From Rudanella sp031411995 (GTDB taxonomy: Bacteria > Bacteroidota > Bacteroidia > Cytophagales > Spirosomataceae), in contig JANOCD010000048.1 of assembly GCA_031411995.1 (NCBI GenBank), positions 1 to 64,000 of the forward strand: DNA of 64,000 nt, read 5' to 3'. Made by a program: the position numbers and the translations under genes. The notes under the pieces were generated by a model. That model was not told the DNA's origin. It did not search any database and was given only the letters and a program-made list of their open reading frames with translations. How positions within the stretch are numbered: position 1 is the first letter of the stretch; each line of letters begins with the position of its first letter. Shown here piece by piece: positions 10,701-16,198 of the stretch.

Positions 10701-11129
10701 GCTCAACACATCTCCGTCTGCGTAAGCAGGTTGGAGCGAAGCCGTGGCTTGGGTTACAACAGGCCCATTGCCCCCGGCGGCTTTGTCGCCCCACGAGGTT
10801 ACAATGGCCCCCGTTTTTGTTACGTTGGCAGCCGGGTCAAACCAGAAATCTAATCCGGTTGACACACCACCGGGGCTTTGCGCCTGTACGCCGGTAGCAC
10901 CAAGCCAGCCGGCCAGCAGCATACCAATGGCAAAGGCGGTTCTGCCACGGAAAGCAAGTTGCTCCTTGAATAATGGCAACCTATATGTAATAGGTACAAG
11001 CCGCTGAATAAAATCGAGCGGCCTGATTAGCCATTTTAGTAAATAAGTCATCACCGGCCACAAAAGTCGCGAGTGGAATTGGCCATACACGAACGGTAGT
11101 AATCGTTTCATAAGGATACGCGTTAGCAC
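1743..11129 (-). CDS. Giant secreted modular repeat protein, 3,128 aa, probable surface adhesin/matrix protein
   Basis: Seen: one uninterrupted frame. The first 57 or so residues are basic/aromatic, then a hydrophobic signal ending near GVQAQ (about residue 84). Five large modules follow. Each has a concanavalin/LamG-like half (LDFWFDPAANV, MQIWVKADNGV, LRMWLKADDLS, LQLWLKADLGL) and a second half with the signature GIGR(D/E)D...QKQSKS(V/I)N, near residues 364, 774, 1184, 1661 and 2050. Modules 2 and 3 are almost identical. Then come two DUF11-like repeats (about 2440 and 2577), two Ig-like SGTATPG repeats (about 2711 and 2811), a cadherin-like segment (YTPTPGYSGTDAIGIKVCD, about 2970) and a short tail ending ATAATLIK. 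No Por sorting domain is evident at the C-terminus. Known: such architectures are typical of secreted Bacteroidota proteins. Inference: adhesion or matrix role. A later ATG (MKRLL, 6 codons in) could be the start. Confidence 0.9.
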   Translation of the reverse strand: MLTRILMKRLLPFVYGQFHSRLLWPVMTYLLKWLIRPLDFIQRLVPITYRLPLFKEQLAFRGRTAFAIGMLLAGWLGATGVQAQSPGGVSTGLDFWFDPAANVTKTGAIVTSWGDKAAGGNGPVVTQATASLQPAYADGDVLSNYNPYINFAANDRLNQLVTGSAYSKSHTTFGVVNNYVDKGSYTHFIRFTNENNSDAGLHNWGLGHADSQTDKVAMHYITAPFSGGSGSAGTNPYNKFNSNRTITIGQSMLYGGLIDSSTPASTSVIITHNGNESNWTGATTLASLTPYNYLTIGGGNSFGMNNNKTQEIIHFSRALTLAERQRVNTYLGIKHGLTLEHNYLSGTGAIIYNIAGYSANVTGIGREDVQGLNQKQSRSVNSAGLVTIGNGTGIAATNALNSNSFSADASFEIIGDNGLAASYATAYLPNVYVSPVPSAFKLMSRIWKVQETGTVGTITVSVPVSSKAEVLLVSGSATFTPVSTTEITLISDGNGNMTAQVNLTDGQFFTFGSTVIAPGGVTADMQIWVKADNGVVASGSAVSQWTDQSLENHNLVQATAVNQPLLQGASTLFNFNPSVKFDGAGDRLAYKLTRFMSTTSSGTFFGAASNAVNGGYENLGDLGIDNPHMGTLANQQIMWMNSSAPVQLIHPATLTANKPTVLGYFWNGGTPNVGSGLRQNGTEYYNATTEATAVGNGGPADGQFTLGSYEGVENWNGHIAEAFLYSRNLTTQEKDRVDTYLAIKYGTTLTHNYLAANGTTIYNVASYSANITGIGRDDAQLLNQKQSKSINTEGLVTIGNGTGIAATNILNSNSFPSNVSFEIIGDNGLAASYATAYLPSVYVSPVPSAFKLMSRIWTVQETGTVGTVTISVPASSKAEVLLVSNSATFTPVSTTEITLTSDGNGNMTAQVNLTDGQFFTFGATVIAPGGVTADMQIWVKADNGVVTSGSAVSQWTDQSPENHNLVQATAANQPLLQGATSLFNFNPSVKFDGAGDRLAYKLTRFMSTTSSGTFYGAANNAVNGGYENLGDLGIDNPHMGTLANQQIMWMNSSAPVQINHPNLLTLNKPAILGYFWNGGSPDVGSGLRQNGTEYNIATTEATAVGNGGPADGQFTLGSYEGVENWNGHIAEAFLYSRNLTTQEKDRVDTYLSVKYGTTLTHNYLASDGATIYNVSSYSANITGIGRDNASGLHQKQSKSINAKSILTIGLGTALATTNAANANSFAVNNSFEIVGDNGQPYSYSTSYAPTSFTPAGGAGFFRMAATWRVQETGTVGTVVIGAASSTGADYLLVSNAATFVPASTTEIQLTPDGNGNLVATVDLTNGQFFTFGSAEKAPGGILAGLRMWLKADDLSGNDGEQVTIWPSSVLSVPFSVSQVTAAQRPTLGASTTALVNFNQSVNFKRSAVQDLTNSSENLLSGLTPSFHFIAVGKDMDPATVGTPWFGSGNVRALLGNGLGSNNPAMDMFKDLATATGFRPYSSDDAWWGGGRETIYNNGGTNRLTSQATHSDAVKARIANQQAQVFGIGFTWGAPSNVSGTLSTSFMNAWVDGYKEITDVNHRNSYLVPATAALTVGSSGGEFWNGSISEVINYTRELSDAEMAKVNTYLAIKYGTTLGQGGTNVSAVGSNVNSYSYVATDGTVIWNPSTNAGYNYDIAGIGQDNFEGLSQRQSKSVNGGFQPAIGLGTVELSNETNSGVFTTDKSYMVWGSNGLSSDYAVSYTPTSFTVAAPVYLMNRIWKVQETQTVGVVTVSIPGSSTGTYLLVANSPTSLTNGGATEYAMISDGNGNLTAQVNLADGQYFTFAKTQYAPGCVSANLQLWLKADLGLVQSGTAVGSWFDQAVGNNPTTVNDPGFVASGANFNPVVRFDGTNDRFDWTNFTSSWTAGEIFYMLKSNRATNVNNGLATWGNNHWQHYTWSDQNIFDAFGSTTRQVFNPSWNIEQYGIYQTRAKAGQWTAWYNGGQEFNDATNTVRFNEAATNLGFGNLTYFSGDIGEVVLYDRELTTLERQRVNSYLGIKYGQTLKHNYLAGNGTTIYNVSSYSANVTGIGRDDCQQLLQKQSKSVNPAAKLTIGLSGTVADTNADNPGSLTGNSAFLVAGDNGLTGLTSFSSVTTACPQPPASDKFTNLNYKFTETGSVPATFVQFDASGNGFNPDFPLYMQVATDAAFTNLLSSVPMSFSAGIGTTNYDFPANSTVYVRFAGNTTFLANICAAPTPQTFHWNGWWYGTKTKTITSNFGLNNTLANPVMSVTVTDGSPNVLLYRPSVDWWPVFDGRNIFIPRNDNNTASQETSVITTKMKFFAQSSLGVASTSAVAAQTVDFVLRDIDGYIGGKDIVKVYGKIGAATVFPKITKTNRYPGLAGTALTISGNTITAGTLPWDLTILGNAYVSFDSPVEEVYVEYTKDNSYNFRVYNDLRIGAVTVTCKPPVPRAPLADNVYIYKQATPTVQKTDEVVDYKFTIQNTDCANKVIDFTDALPGGLIWVDSTLVTSLGHGAVNNYGNNQLLTITSLTVTPGTSYLYMSVRGSVAGVYPNQASYVVTNGTGATNLSDDPSAAGTGMQPTSLTLIENDPDAQLAITKVVDKVTTAQNTVVTYSFTVSSGNSASAVLTTFQDVLPGELTFVANSLSGLSGGYTSSTAVSPYSGSATLTLRDLLVPAGGSVSFSIQANVNSYTIGEVASNVATATPDVSSGFRINAVNSNVVSTTIGNPPSLTINSPINNTQTSLNPTISGTATPGAVVSVSGGPGSTGGPVSVTADGSGNWSTLALTLPTGPNTITAIASNGAGSSTPATVNLTAVAPPTVAIDSPTNGQSLATSSPTLSGTATPGSNVTVTGGPGSSGGPVVVPADPTTGAWSTSALSFPSGSNSVSATAGNVGGTSTPTTVSFSVAAPLTVNTSPAALTTTQNTPVSASAAQAITPGGGTLPLTYSAFNPTSGSATSSTSISTPHGTATIDPNTGVYSYTPTPGYSGTDAIGIKVCDASSPTPQCVSSVIPINIAAPASGVGTLDCSTAQISGISAGTPGNGVLKLSINVTTAGPLPVTLSGSGLSASPSPYTINATATGAQTFYVPLSYSGAAFAAGTTITVTGAGVCTVDMTAVTPKTVSTSVLNLGPACTPATAATLIK
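7640..10100. repeat. Intragenic tandem duplication, about 1,230-bp period
   Basis: Within the giant gene, about 7640-8870 and 8870-10100 are near-identical copies offset by about 1,230 bp (410 codons). For example, the stretch starting GTGGTCAGATTGCGACT occurs near 7707 and again near 8937, and ATAATCTGCTGGTTAGCC near 7987 and 9217. The copies differ mainly by scattered, often synonymous bases, which suggests recent duplication or gene conversion. Confidence 0.85.
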
Positions 11130-12228
11130 TTGTTTCTATGGAAAAAGGAAGCTGTTGACAAACGGGGCCTTCTAACTGAAAAGGCTTATTCGTAGGCAGG
11201 CCGATGAAACCGCCATCGAACATCCGATTGTCACTGAATAAGAATAAAAGACGAAAGCCGCTGTCAGAAATAGAGAGCAGCGTACTACAGGCAGTCGTAA
11301 AATTTTATAAAACTTAGCATGCCTATTGGCACCATTCTTGCTAGTAAGTAGTGGTGGAGGCAAGGGTCTATCGAACCAGCCATCGGGCAGTTTTACAGAC
11401 AAACCCCTTATCGTTAGCCAGTTATAGTTAGTACGCGCCAGGCCTTTGCCGGTAACAGGTACGGCCAGTACGATGGCCCATAGGTTTTGTTTCGGTCCTG
11501 ACTGAGCCAGTAGGTTCAGTAGCGGCATGAATAAATGCTGTAATACGCTCATGAATGAGTTCTCGAAAAAGGAATGGATAGATGGTTAGGCCAAAGCACC
11601 GCACGGCAACACCGTTCAGATACGAATAGCCCATCCCCTTCGTTGATCGCTTAAAACAATCTCGAATGGCAAAACAGGCAACCGTGACTAACATGGTCAC
11701 AGCTTCGTCTGAACAGAAAGTCGGGGGAGAAATAGAGAAGAGAAAAAGCCGCATACAGCGGGCAGCAGATACCGGTTGGTGCCTTTGCTTGCGCTAACTG
11801 TTTCCCAGAGGGCCTGTAGTTCCAGCTACGGGCTTCTCTTTTTTTACTCATTACACCCCAATTGAACAATTATCTATGTTACTTTAGAATCAATAATTTA
11901 TCCAGTTATTACCATGTATGCATATTTCGTTTTACTGTCTTACCAAAATGGCCAAAAACAGTATGAATATCCTAGTACATATAATGAAAAGTACGTAAGT
12001 GATTATAGGGTATGGTAAACAATTAAAAAATTTTAATTTCACAATATAAACCGCCTAAAACCCTACCAAGCAGCTTTTTAGACTATCAAATATGAAAGTT
12101 TATTAATCCATAGAAATAGTATTTTTATTATACCAGCACACTTTTTGCAGGTTGGTTTTATACTCTTACTAGTAGGATAGTATTAAGTAAATCCGTGTAC
12201 TTTGCTATATAGGCGCTATCACTAAAAA
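11130..12228. other. 1.1-kb spacer without a convincing gene
   Basis: Between the giant secreted-protein gene (leftward) and the LytTR gene (rightward). Short minus-strand frames overlap each other at 11172-11552, 11428-11754 and 11651-11869, but none shows a recognisable motif or family. From about 11870 the DNA is strongly AT-rich, as expected of a regulatory region. Two sigma-54-like matches on the + strand are seen: TTGGCACCATTCTTGCT at 11326-11342 (GG-N10-GC) and CAGCACACTTTTTGCA at 12134-12149, the latter about 80 bp before the LytTR start. Both are sequence matches only. Confidence 0.5.
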
Positions 12229-12948
12229 ATGAAAAATCGTTCTGTGCTGATTATCGAACACGACCAGCCATCGCTGCTCACCACGAAATCCTTTCTAGAC
12301 CGTCTACCTTTTTTTAGTCCGCCAACAGTAGGCAAGTCAGCAGCCTCGGCTATCAATTATTTAAGCCAGCAGGATTTTGATCTTGTCTTATTGGATATGC
12401 ACCTTCCCGATTTGTCTGGCTTGGAGGTCTTCCACTGCTTACCCCCCGATTCCCAGTCGCCCGTTGTGCTTACATCCCCCTCCTCCACCTACGCAGCCGA
12501 TTGCTTCGATTTGCCCGTAGCCGACTACCTGGTGAAACCGTTTTCGTTCCAGCGGTTTGTGCGGGCGGTGAACAGGGCCTTGAAAGTGCAGTTTACCCCC
12601 AATAGTTTTACGGATAATCAGGCGATTTACTTAAAGATTGGCCGCTCGATTCAGCGGTTTCAGTACGATGAGATTGATTATATCGAAGCGTTTGGGGTGT
12701 ACTCCAAGATCTGGCGGCATCAGAAAGTGACCGTTGTCAATGAACCCATCTCCACGCTCGAAACGCACCTGCCCGCCCAGCGTTTCCTTAGAATTCATAA
12801 GTCCTATATCGTTGGCCTTGCCAGTTTGAGCAGTTACAGTTATACCAGCCTGGTCGCCGGAGGAACAACCATTCCCCTTGGGGCTTCTTACCGCCCTAAA
12901 TTCGATGGGTTTCTGCGGCTGCTTTCGTCAACCGGAAATGATGACTAA
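12229..12948 (+). CDS. LytTR-family response regulator, orphan
   Basis: 239 aa. An N-terminal receiver domain (about 4-120) has its phospho-acceptor in LLDMHLPD, the switch residues in VVLTSPSS and the lysine in DYLVKPF. The acidic pocket is unusual: where most receivers have an Asp pair, this reads IIEHDQP. The C-terminal LytTR DNA-binding domain (about 135-235) has the typical RIHKSYIV and IPLGASYRPKF segments. No histidine kinase is adjacent, unlike the LytS/LytR-type pair at 16.2-18.1 kb. It faces away from the giant secreted-protein gene and ends 14 bp before the convergent isochorismate synthase gene. Inference: transcription regulator phosphorylated by a distant kinase or by small phosphodonors. 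Confidence 0.93.
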   Translation: MKNRSVLIIEHDQPSLLTTKSFLDRLPFFSPPTVGKSAASAINYLSQQDFDLVLLDMHLPDLSGLEVFHCLPPDSQSPVVLTSPSSTYAADCFDLPVADYLVKPFSFQRFVRAVNRALKVQFTPNSFTDNQAIYLKIGRSIQRFQYDEIDYIEAFGVYSKIWRHQKVTVVNEPISTLETHLPAQRFLRIHKSYIVGLASLSSYSYTSLVAGGTTIPLGASYRPKFDGFLRLLSSTGNDD

Positions 12949-12962
12949 CGATTGAACAAAAC

Positions 12963-14231
12963 TTACAAACTCCGCATAACGGCCAGCAAGGTCTGGCATT
13001 TCATCTCGGTTTCCTGCCACTCTTTTTGTGGATCAGAGTCTTCGGTGAGGCCCGCACCTGCGTATAGTGTCGCCGTATTGTTCTCTATTTTCATACAACG
13101 GATGTGTACGAATAAATGGCTTTCGGCCCCACTGTCGGCCCGGCCGGTTGCCATGTTCACCGGCCCCAGAAAACCACTGTAGAATTCCCGGTCGTAGCCT
13201 TCGTGCTGGTTGATAAACGTGAACGCATCGGCGCGGGGCATTCCACAAACGGCCGCAGTCGGGTGCAGCAACCGAATCATGACGGTACCCAGTTGCGGAT
13301 ACCGAACGGCATTTGTATCCACCGTAAATTGACTGCCGAGGTGCATCAGGTTACCCGCCAAAATGGTCTTAGGGCCTTCTTCAAGGTATTCGCGCAACCG
13401 TATTTTTTTGAAACACTCAATAATATAGCGGCTTACCATTGCCTGCTCTTCAATTTCTTTTTGCGACCACAGGGCTTCGGCCGTTCGTTTCAATCGCCCC
13501 CCTACCTCATAGGCCGATTGCGTACCTGCCAGCGAAACCGTGCGAAACATCCCGGCGGCATCCGTGCTGACTAATCGTTCAGGCGTAGCACTAATCCAGA
13601 CCTGTTGCCGGTTGGGGAGCCACACCGCCGACACAAAAGCAGTTGGATAAGCTACGCATAATTGTTCGAACAGGGCCACCGCATCGAGTTCACTCTCAAA
13701 TGCAACGGTTTTTGTCCGCGACAGCACCACCTTCCGAAATGCGCCCTGTTGCATGGCCGTAACAGCTTCGGCAACGCTGTGTTCAAATCGTTGGCGCGCT
13801 GCCGTATTGGTTGTTTCGGCGGTTGGGTTTTCAACAATCCGGGCTGTTGGTTGCTCAGTCGGCATCCATTGGCGCACAAGGTCAAGAAACGGCTCTGCCT
13901 TCGCCACAGTCGGGGTTTCGGTCATTTCCCACCCCGCACTTGTTTGCGCCACATGCACATCGGCTTTGAGAAAAGGAGCAAGAAACGGTTCGCCGGTGCC
14001 GAAATCGAAATTGGCAAACGGACTCATCACAAACCCCGCCGGGAGTTCTTCCAGATCAACGGGCAGTTCGGTAAGCGATGAGTCTAACTGAACAATCAGG
14101 TGTTTATCGGTCTGGTTGGGGAGTCGCCAGAGCGCGGCCGGGAAGCCAAGCTGCCGGGCGGCACGCCACCAGGGTGCGGCCGTGGGTTGAGCCACATCAG
14201 TTTGTATTGAATGAGTTGCCTCTGCTTGCAT
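12963..14231 (-). CDS. menF: Isochorismate synthase (chorismate-binding enzyme)
   Basis: About 422 aa from the ATG at 14231 (MQAEATHS); a GTG at 14252 would add seven residues. The C-terminal two thirds is the chorismate-binding fold of the isochorismate/anthranilate synthase family: VVLSRTKTV, FRTVSLAGTQ, LMHLGSQFTV, LHPTAAVCGMPR and GYDREFYSGFLGPVNM. The GMPR/FYSGFLGP block fits isochorismate synthases better than TrpE/PabB. Reaction: chorismate to isochorismate, first committed step to menaquinone or, in some bacteria, catechol siderophores. The MenI-like thioesterase 0.7 kb upstream on the same strand supports menaquinone. The symbol is a family assignment; entC-like cannot be excluded. 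Confidence 0.88.
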   Translation of the reverse strand: MQAEATHSIQTDVAQPTAAPWWRAARQLGFPAALWRLPNQTDKHLIVQLDSSLTELPVDLEELPAGFVMSPFANFDFGTGEPFLAPFLKADVHVAQTSAGWEMTETPTVAKAEPFLDLVRQWMPTEQPTARIVENPTAETTNTAARQRFEHSVAEAVTAMQQGAFRKVVLSRTKTVAFESELDAVALFEQLCVAYPTAFVSAVWLPNRQQVWISATPERLVSTDAAGMFRTVSLAGTQSAYEVGGRLKRTAEALWSQKEIEEQAMVSRYIIECFKKIRLREYLEEGPKTILAGNLMHLGSQFTVDTNAVRYPQLGTVMIRLLHPTAAVCGMPRADAFTFINQHEGYDREFYSGFLGPVNMATGRADSGAESHLFVHIRCMKIENNTATLYAGAGLTEDSDPQKEWQETEMKCQTLLAVMRSL

Positions 14232-14296
14232 AATCCTTTTACCAGCGGCCACTGGGCCAGCCGGTCAATTGAGTAACAATTTGTGCAGGGAAAAAG

Positions 14297-14707
14297 TCAC
14301 AACAAACCAAGTCGAAGCATTTCCCGACGTTCGATGATAAAATCTGGGTGATTGAGATTCAATATCTTAATGGTAGCCTTGCCAATATCTGTTTCTGTCA
14401 ATAAGAGTCCTGATACATCGACAAAGAAATGATCGATCCAGGCATCAGTGCGGGGATTGAAAAAACGGACGGCAACGGGTGGTGTTCCCAGAAGAGTAGC
14501 AACGTCGGGGCCTTTGCTGAGATTACAGACAGGACAACTGAAGGCAAGATTTTCGGCTACCGTCTGTCCTCCGTGTTTTATACTAACGATATGGTCAATG
14601 TGGAAGGCAAAAAACGAGCGATCAGCCGGAAGTCTGCAATACTCACAGCGAAAATCAGCCCGCCGACTAACTAATTCGCGGAGGCTCTCGGAAATATAGC
14701 GACTCAT
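14297..14707 (-). CDS. HNH endonuclease
   Basis: 136 aa. Zinc-binding CEYCRLP (about 20) and CPVCN (about 60) knuckles bracket the nuclease core HIDHIVSIKHGGQTVAENLAFSC, which matches the His-x-x-His...Asn pattern of HNH nucleases found as small stand-alone genes in cyanobacteria and Bacteroidota. The ATG overlaps the stop of the upstream small gene by four bases (ATGA at 14704-14707), implying translational coupling. The C-terminal half (residues 75-136) is not a recognised domain. It lies between menI-like and menF-like genes. Inference: part of a two-gene nuclease module; its DNA target is unknown. Confidence 0.88.
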   Translation of the reverse strand: MSRYISESLRELVSRRADFRCEYCRLPADRSFFAFHIDHIVSIKHGGQTVAENLAFSCPVCNLSKGPDVATLLGTPPVAVRFFNPRTDAWIDHFFVDVSGLLLTETDIGKATIKILNLNHPDFIIERREMLRLGLL

Positions 14708-14928
14708 GCCTGAGCACGAATTTTAGCCAGACGCATCAATCGTTCCAGAACCACATAATGATCCAGTTCGTCCTTTTCTTGAGTTGTCAATTCGCCTTCT
14801 TTTGATTTATCAACCAACAGTTCAAAGCGAATCTGCATTTCGGCAGATGCCTTTAGTTTTAGCACCTTCTCAGGAGCAAGACTTGCCATCAGGTCAGCAA
14901 CCTGATCGTACATTGAATAAATTGTCAT
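14704..14928 (-). CDS. Small helical protein coupled to the HNH nuclease
   Basis: 74 aa, predicted almost all helical, charged, no signal or membrane segment. The C-terminal half (GELTTQEKDELDHYVVLERLMRLAKIRAQA) resembles small partner proteins seen beside HNH nucleases in cyanobacteria and Bacteroidota, as I recall them. Its stop overlaps the HNH start by four bases. It begins 30 bp after the menI-like stop, so it may be read from that transcript. Function unknown; antitoxin- or specificity-like roles are guesses. Confidence 0.75.
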   Translation of the reverse strand: MTIYSMYDQVADLMASLAPEKVLKLKASAEMQIRFELLVDKSKEGELTTQEKDELDHYVVLERLMRLAKIRAQA

Positions 14929-14958
14929 TGCTTTCAGGATTTCTACGAATTTACGATT

Positions 14959-15375
14959 TTACACATTAATTATTGCTACCGTCAATCGACTCACGCATAC
15001 GGCGCGGCCTTGTTCGTCGCGGATGCGGATATCCCAAACGTGGGTGGTGCGGCCAATATGAATGGGGGTGCAACGGCCATAAACCCAGCCCTCGCGCACT
15101 GAACGGAGGTGGTTAGCATTGATTTCGAGTCCGACGGGTCGCTGTTTGGCAGGGTCGTCCAATACCATAAACGAAGCCGTACTACCCAGCGACTCGGCCA
15201 AAACAACGGAAGCTCCACCATGCAGAATGCCAAACGGTTGGTGGGTTCGCGAATCAACGGGCATTCGACCTTCGAGGTAGCCATCACCTGCTTCCGTAAA
15301 TTCAATTCCCAAATGCTCTACAATGGAATCGGTGTGGGCGGAGTATATATTTTTGACATCAAGGCCTGCTTTCAT
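14959..15375 (-). CDS. menI: MenI-like hotdog-fold acyl-CoA thioesterase
   Basis: 138 aa from ATG 15375 (MKAGLDVKNIY); the open frame extends further upstream but only this start fits the family. The core MPVDSRTHQPFGILHGGA, followed by SVVLAESLGS, then VGLEINANHLRSVREG, is very close to E. coli YdiI/MenI (MPVDSRTKQPFG, LHGGASVVLAES, VGLEINANHVRSAREG). The catalytic Glu is in VVLAES. Known: MenI hydrolyses 1,4-dihydroxy-2-naphthoyl-CoA in menaquinone synthesis; the related EntH proofreads enterobactin synthesis. With isochorismate synthase nearby, the menaquinone role is favoured. Divergent from the histidine phosphatase gene, with a palindrome in between. Confidence 0.88.
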   Translation of the reverse strand: MKAGLDVKNIYSAHTDSIVEHLGIEFTEAGDGYLEGRMPVDSRTHQPFGILHGGASVVLAESLGSTASFMVLDDPAKQRPVGLEINANHLRSVREGWVYGRCTPIHIGRTTHVWDIRIRDEQGRAVCVSRLTVAIINV

Positions 15376-15401
15376 AATGCGGTTCGTTTTTCGTATTTTC
15401 G

Positions 15402-15415
15402 CACCAAAATTGGTG
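15402..15415. promoter_or_regulatory. 14-bp perfect palindrome in the menI/phosphatase divergent gap
   Basis: CACCAAAATTGGTG is a perfect palindrome in the 63-bp gap between the divergent starts at 15375 and 15439. On the minus strand it contains CAATTTTG, one base from the TAnnTTTG -7 element, so it could be an operator overlapping a promoter. Position and symmetry are the only evidence. Confidence 0.35.
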
Positions 15416-15438
15416 AAAACCGTGATAAAACAATCCAC

Positions 15439-16077
15439 TTGGAACACAAACGTATTTATATAATTCGGCACGGAGAAACCGACTATAACCGCCGTGGTGT
15501 GGTGCAGGGCAGTGGTGTCGATGCCGATCTCAACGATATGGGCCGGGCACAGGCCGACGCTTTCTTTCAGGCGTATCAACACGTTTCTTTCGACAAAATT
15601 TACATTTCAACGCTGAAACGCACCCTGCAAACCATTCAGTCGTTCATTGATCTGGGCCTTTCTTACGAACGTCATGCGGGTCTCAACGAAATTAGTTGGG
15701 GGGTTATGGAAGGCAAAATCCCCGGGAATATTGACGATGAATATTACCGCGACCTGACCGAAGGCTGGGCCGCAGGCAACACCGCCCGCACTGCCGAAGG
15801 GGGTGAAAGCCCCGAACAGGTGCGCGACCGCCAAAAACCCGTTATCGACCTGATCCTATCCCGCCCCGACGAAACAACCATTTTGGTTGCCATGCACGGG
15901 CGGGCCATGCGAATTTTGCTTTCCTGGCTCCTCAACGAGCCACTCGCCGACATGGATCAGTTTGAACACAGCAACCTGTGTCTCTATCAACTCGACTATA
16001 ACTATGAAACGCAACAGTATACCATTGAACTGGCCAACGACACAGCGCATCTGATGGCAGTAGCAGTTGGCAGCTAA
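15439..16077 (+). CDS. Histidine phosphatase / phosphoglycerate-mutase family protein
   Basis: 212 aa from the TTG at 15439 (product begins MEHKRIYIIRHGE). The frame stays open far upstream but runs into the divergent menI-like gene, and no ATG lies near the conserved core. Motifs: IIRHGETDYNRRGVVQGSG (phospho-accepting His), YISTLKRTLQT, the catalytic-acid region LNEISWGVMEG and the second His in VAMHGRAMRILL. This is the cobalamin-phosphatase/PGAM-like branch of the superfamily. The substrate cannot be told from sequence. The TTG start is the main uncertainty. Confidence 0.85.
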   Translation: MEHKRIYIIRHGETDYNRRGVVQGSGVDADLNDMGRAQADAFFQAYQHVSFDKIYISTLKRTLQTIQSFIDLGLSYERHAGLNEISWGVMEGKIPGNIDDEYYRDLTEGWAAGNTARTAEGGESPEQVRDRQKPVIDLILSRPDETTILVAMHGRAMRILLSWLLNEPLADMDQFEHSNLCLYQLDYNYETQQYTIELANDTAHLMAVAVGS

Positions 16078-16080
16078 TGC

Positions 16081-16114
16081 CGCTGTTCACTGTTGGCTGC
16101 TCACTGTTCACTGA
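16081..16114. repeat. Heptamer-type low-complexity repeat (TTCACTG/CTCACTG)
   Basis: The intergenic stretch repeats GTTCACTG, GCTCACTG and GTTCACTG within about 34 bp. Related short strings occur near 33311 (CACTGCTCACTG), near 17285-17336 (ATGACCAC, AATGACCAA) and at 1687-1733. They resemble the short tandem heptamer repeats known from gaps in some cyanobacterial and Bacteroidota genomes. No function is evident. Confidence 0.45.
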
Positions 16115-16198
16115 TAATCCCCTTTCCTCCTTTTCCTCCCTTTTTTTTTGTGATTGGCCTTATCTTCGTTTATTGGCCTGAAAAAGGCAGTAATTAAA

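Noticed and set aside
11172..11869. Three overlapping minus-strand frames upstream of the giant gene
   Set aside because: They overlap one another in different frames, have no family features, and no promoter or start context favours any of them.
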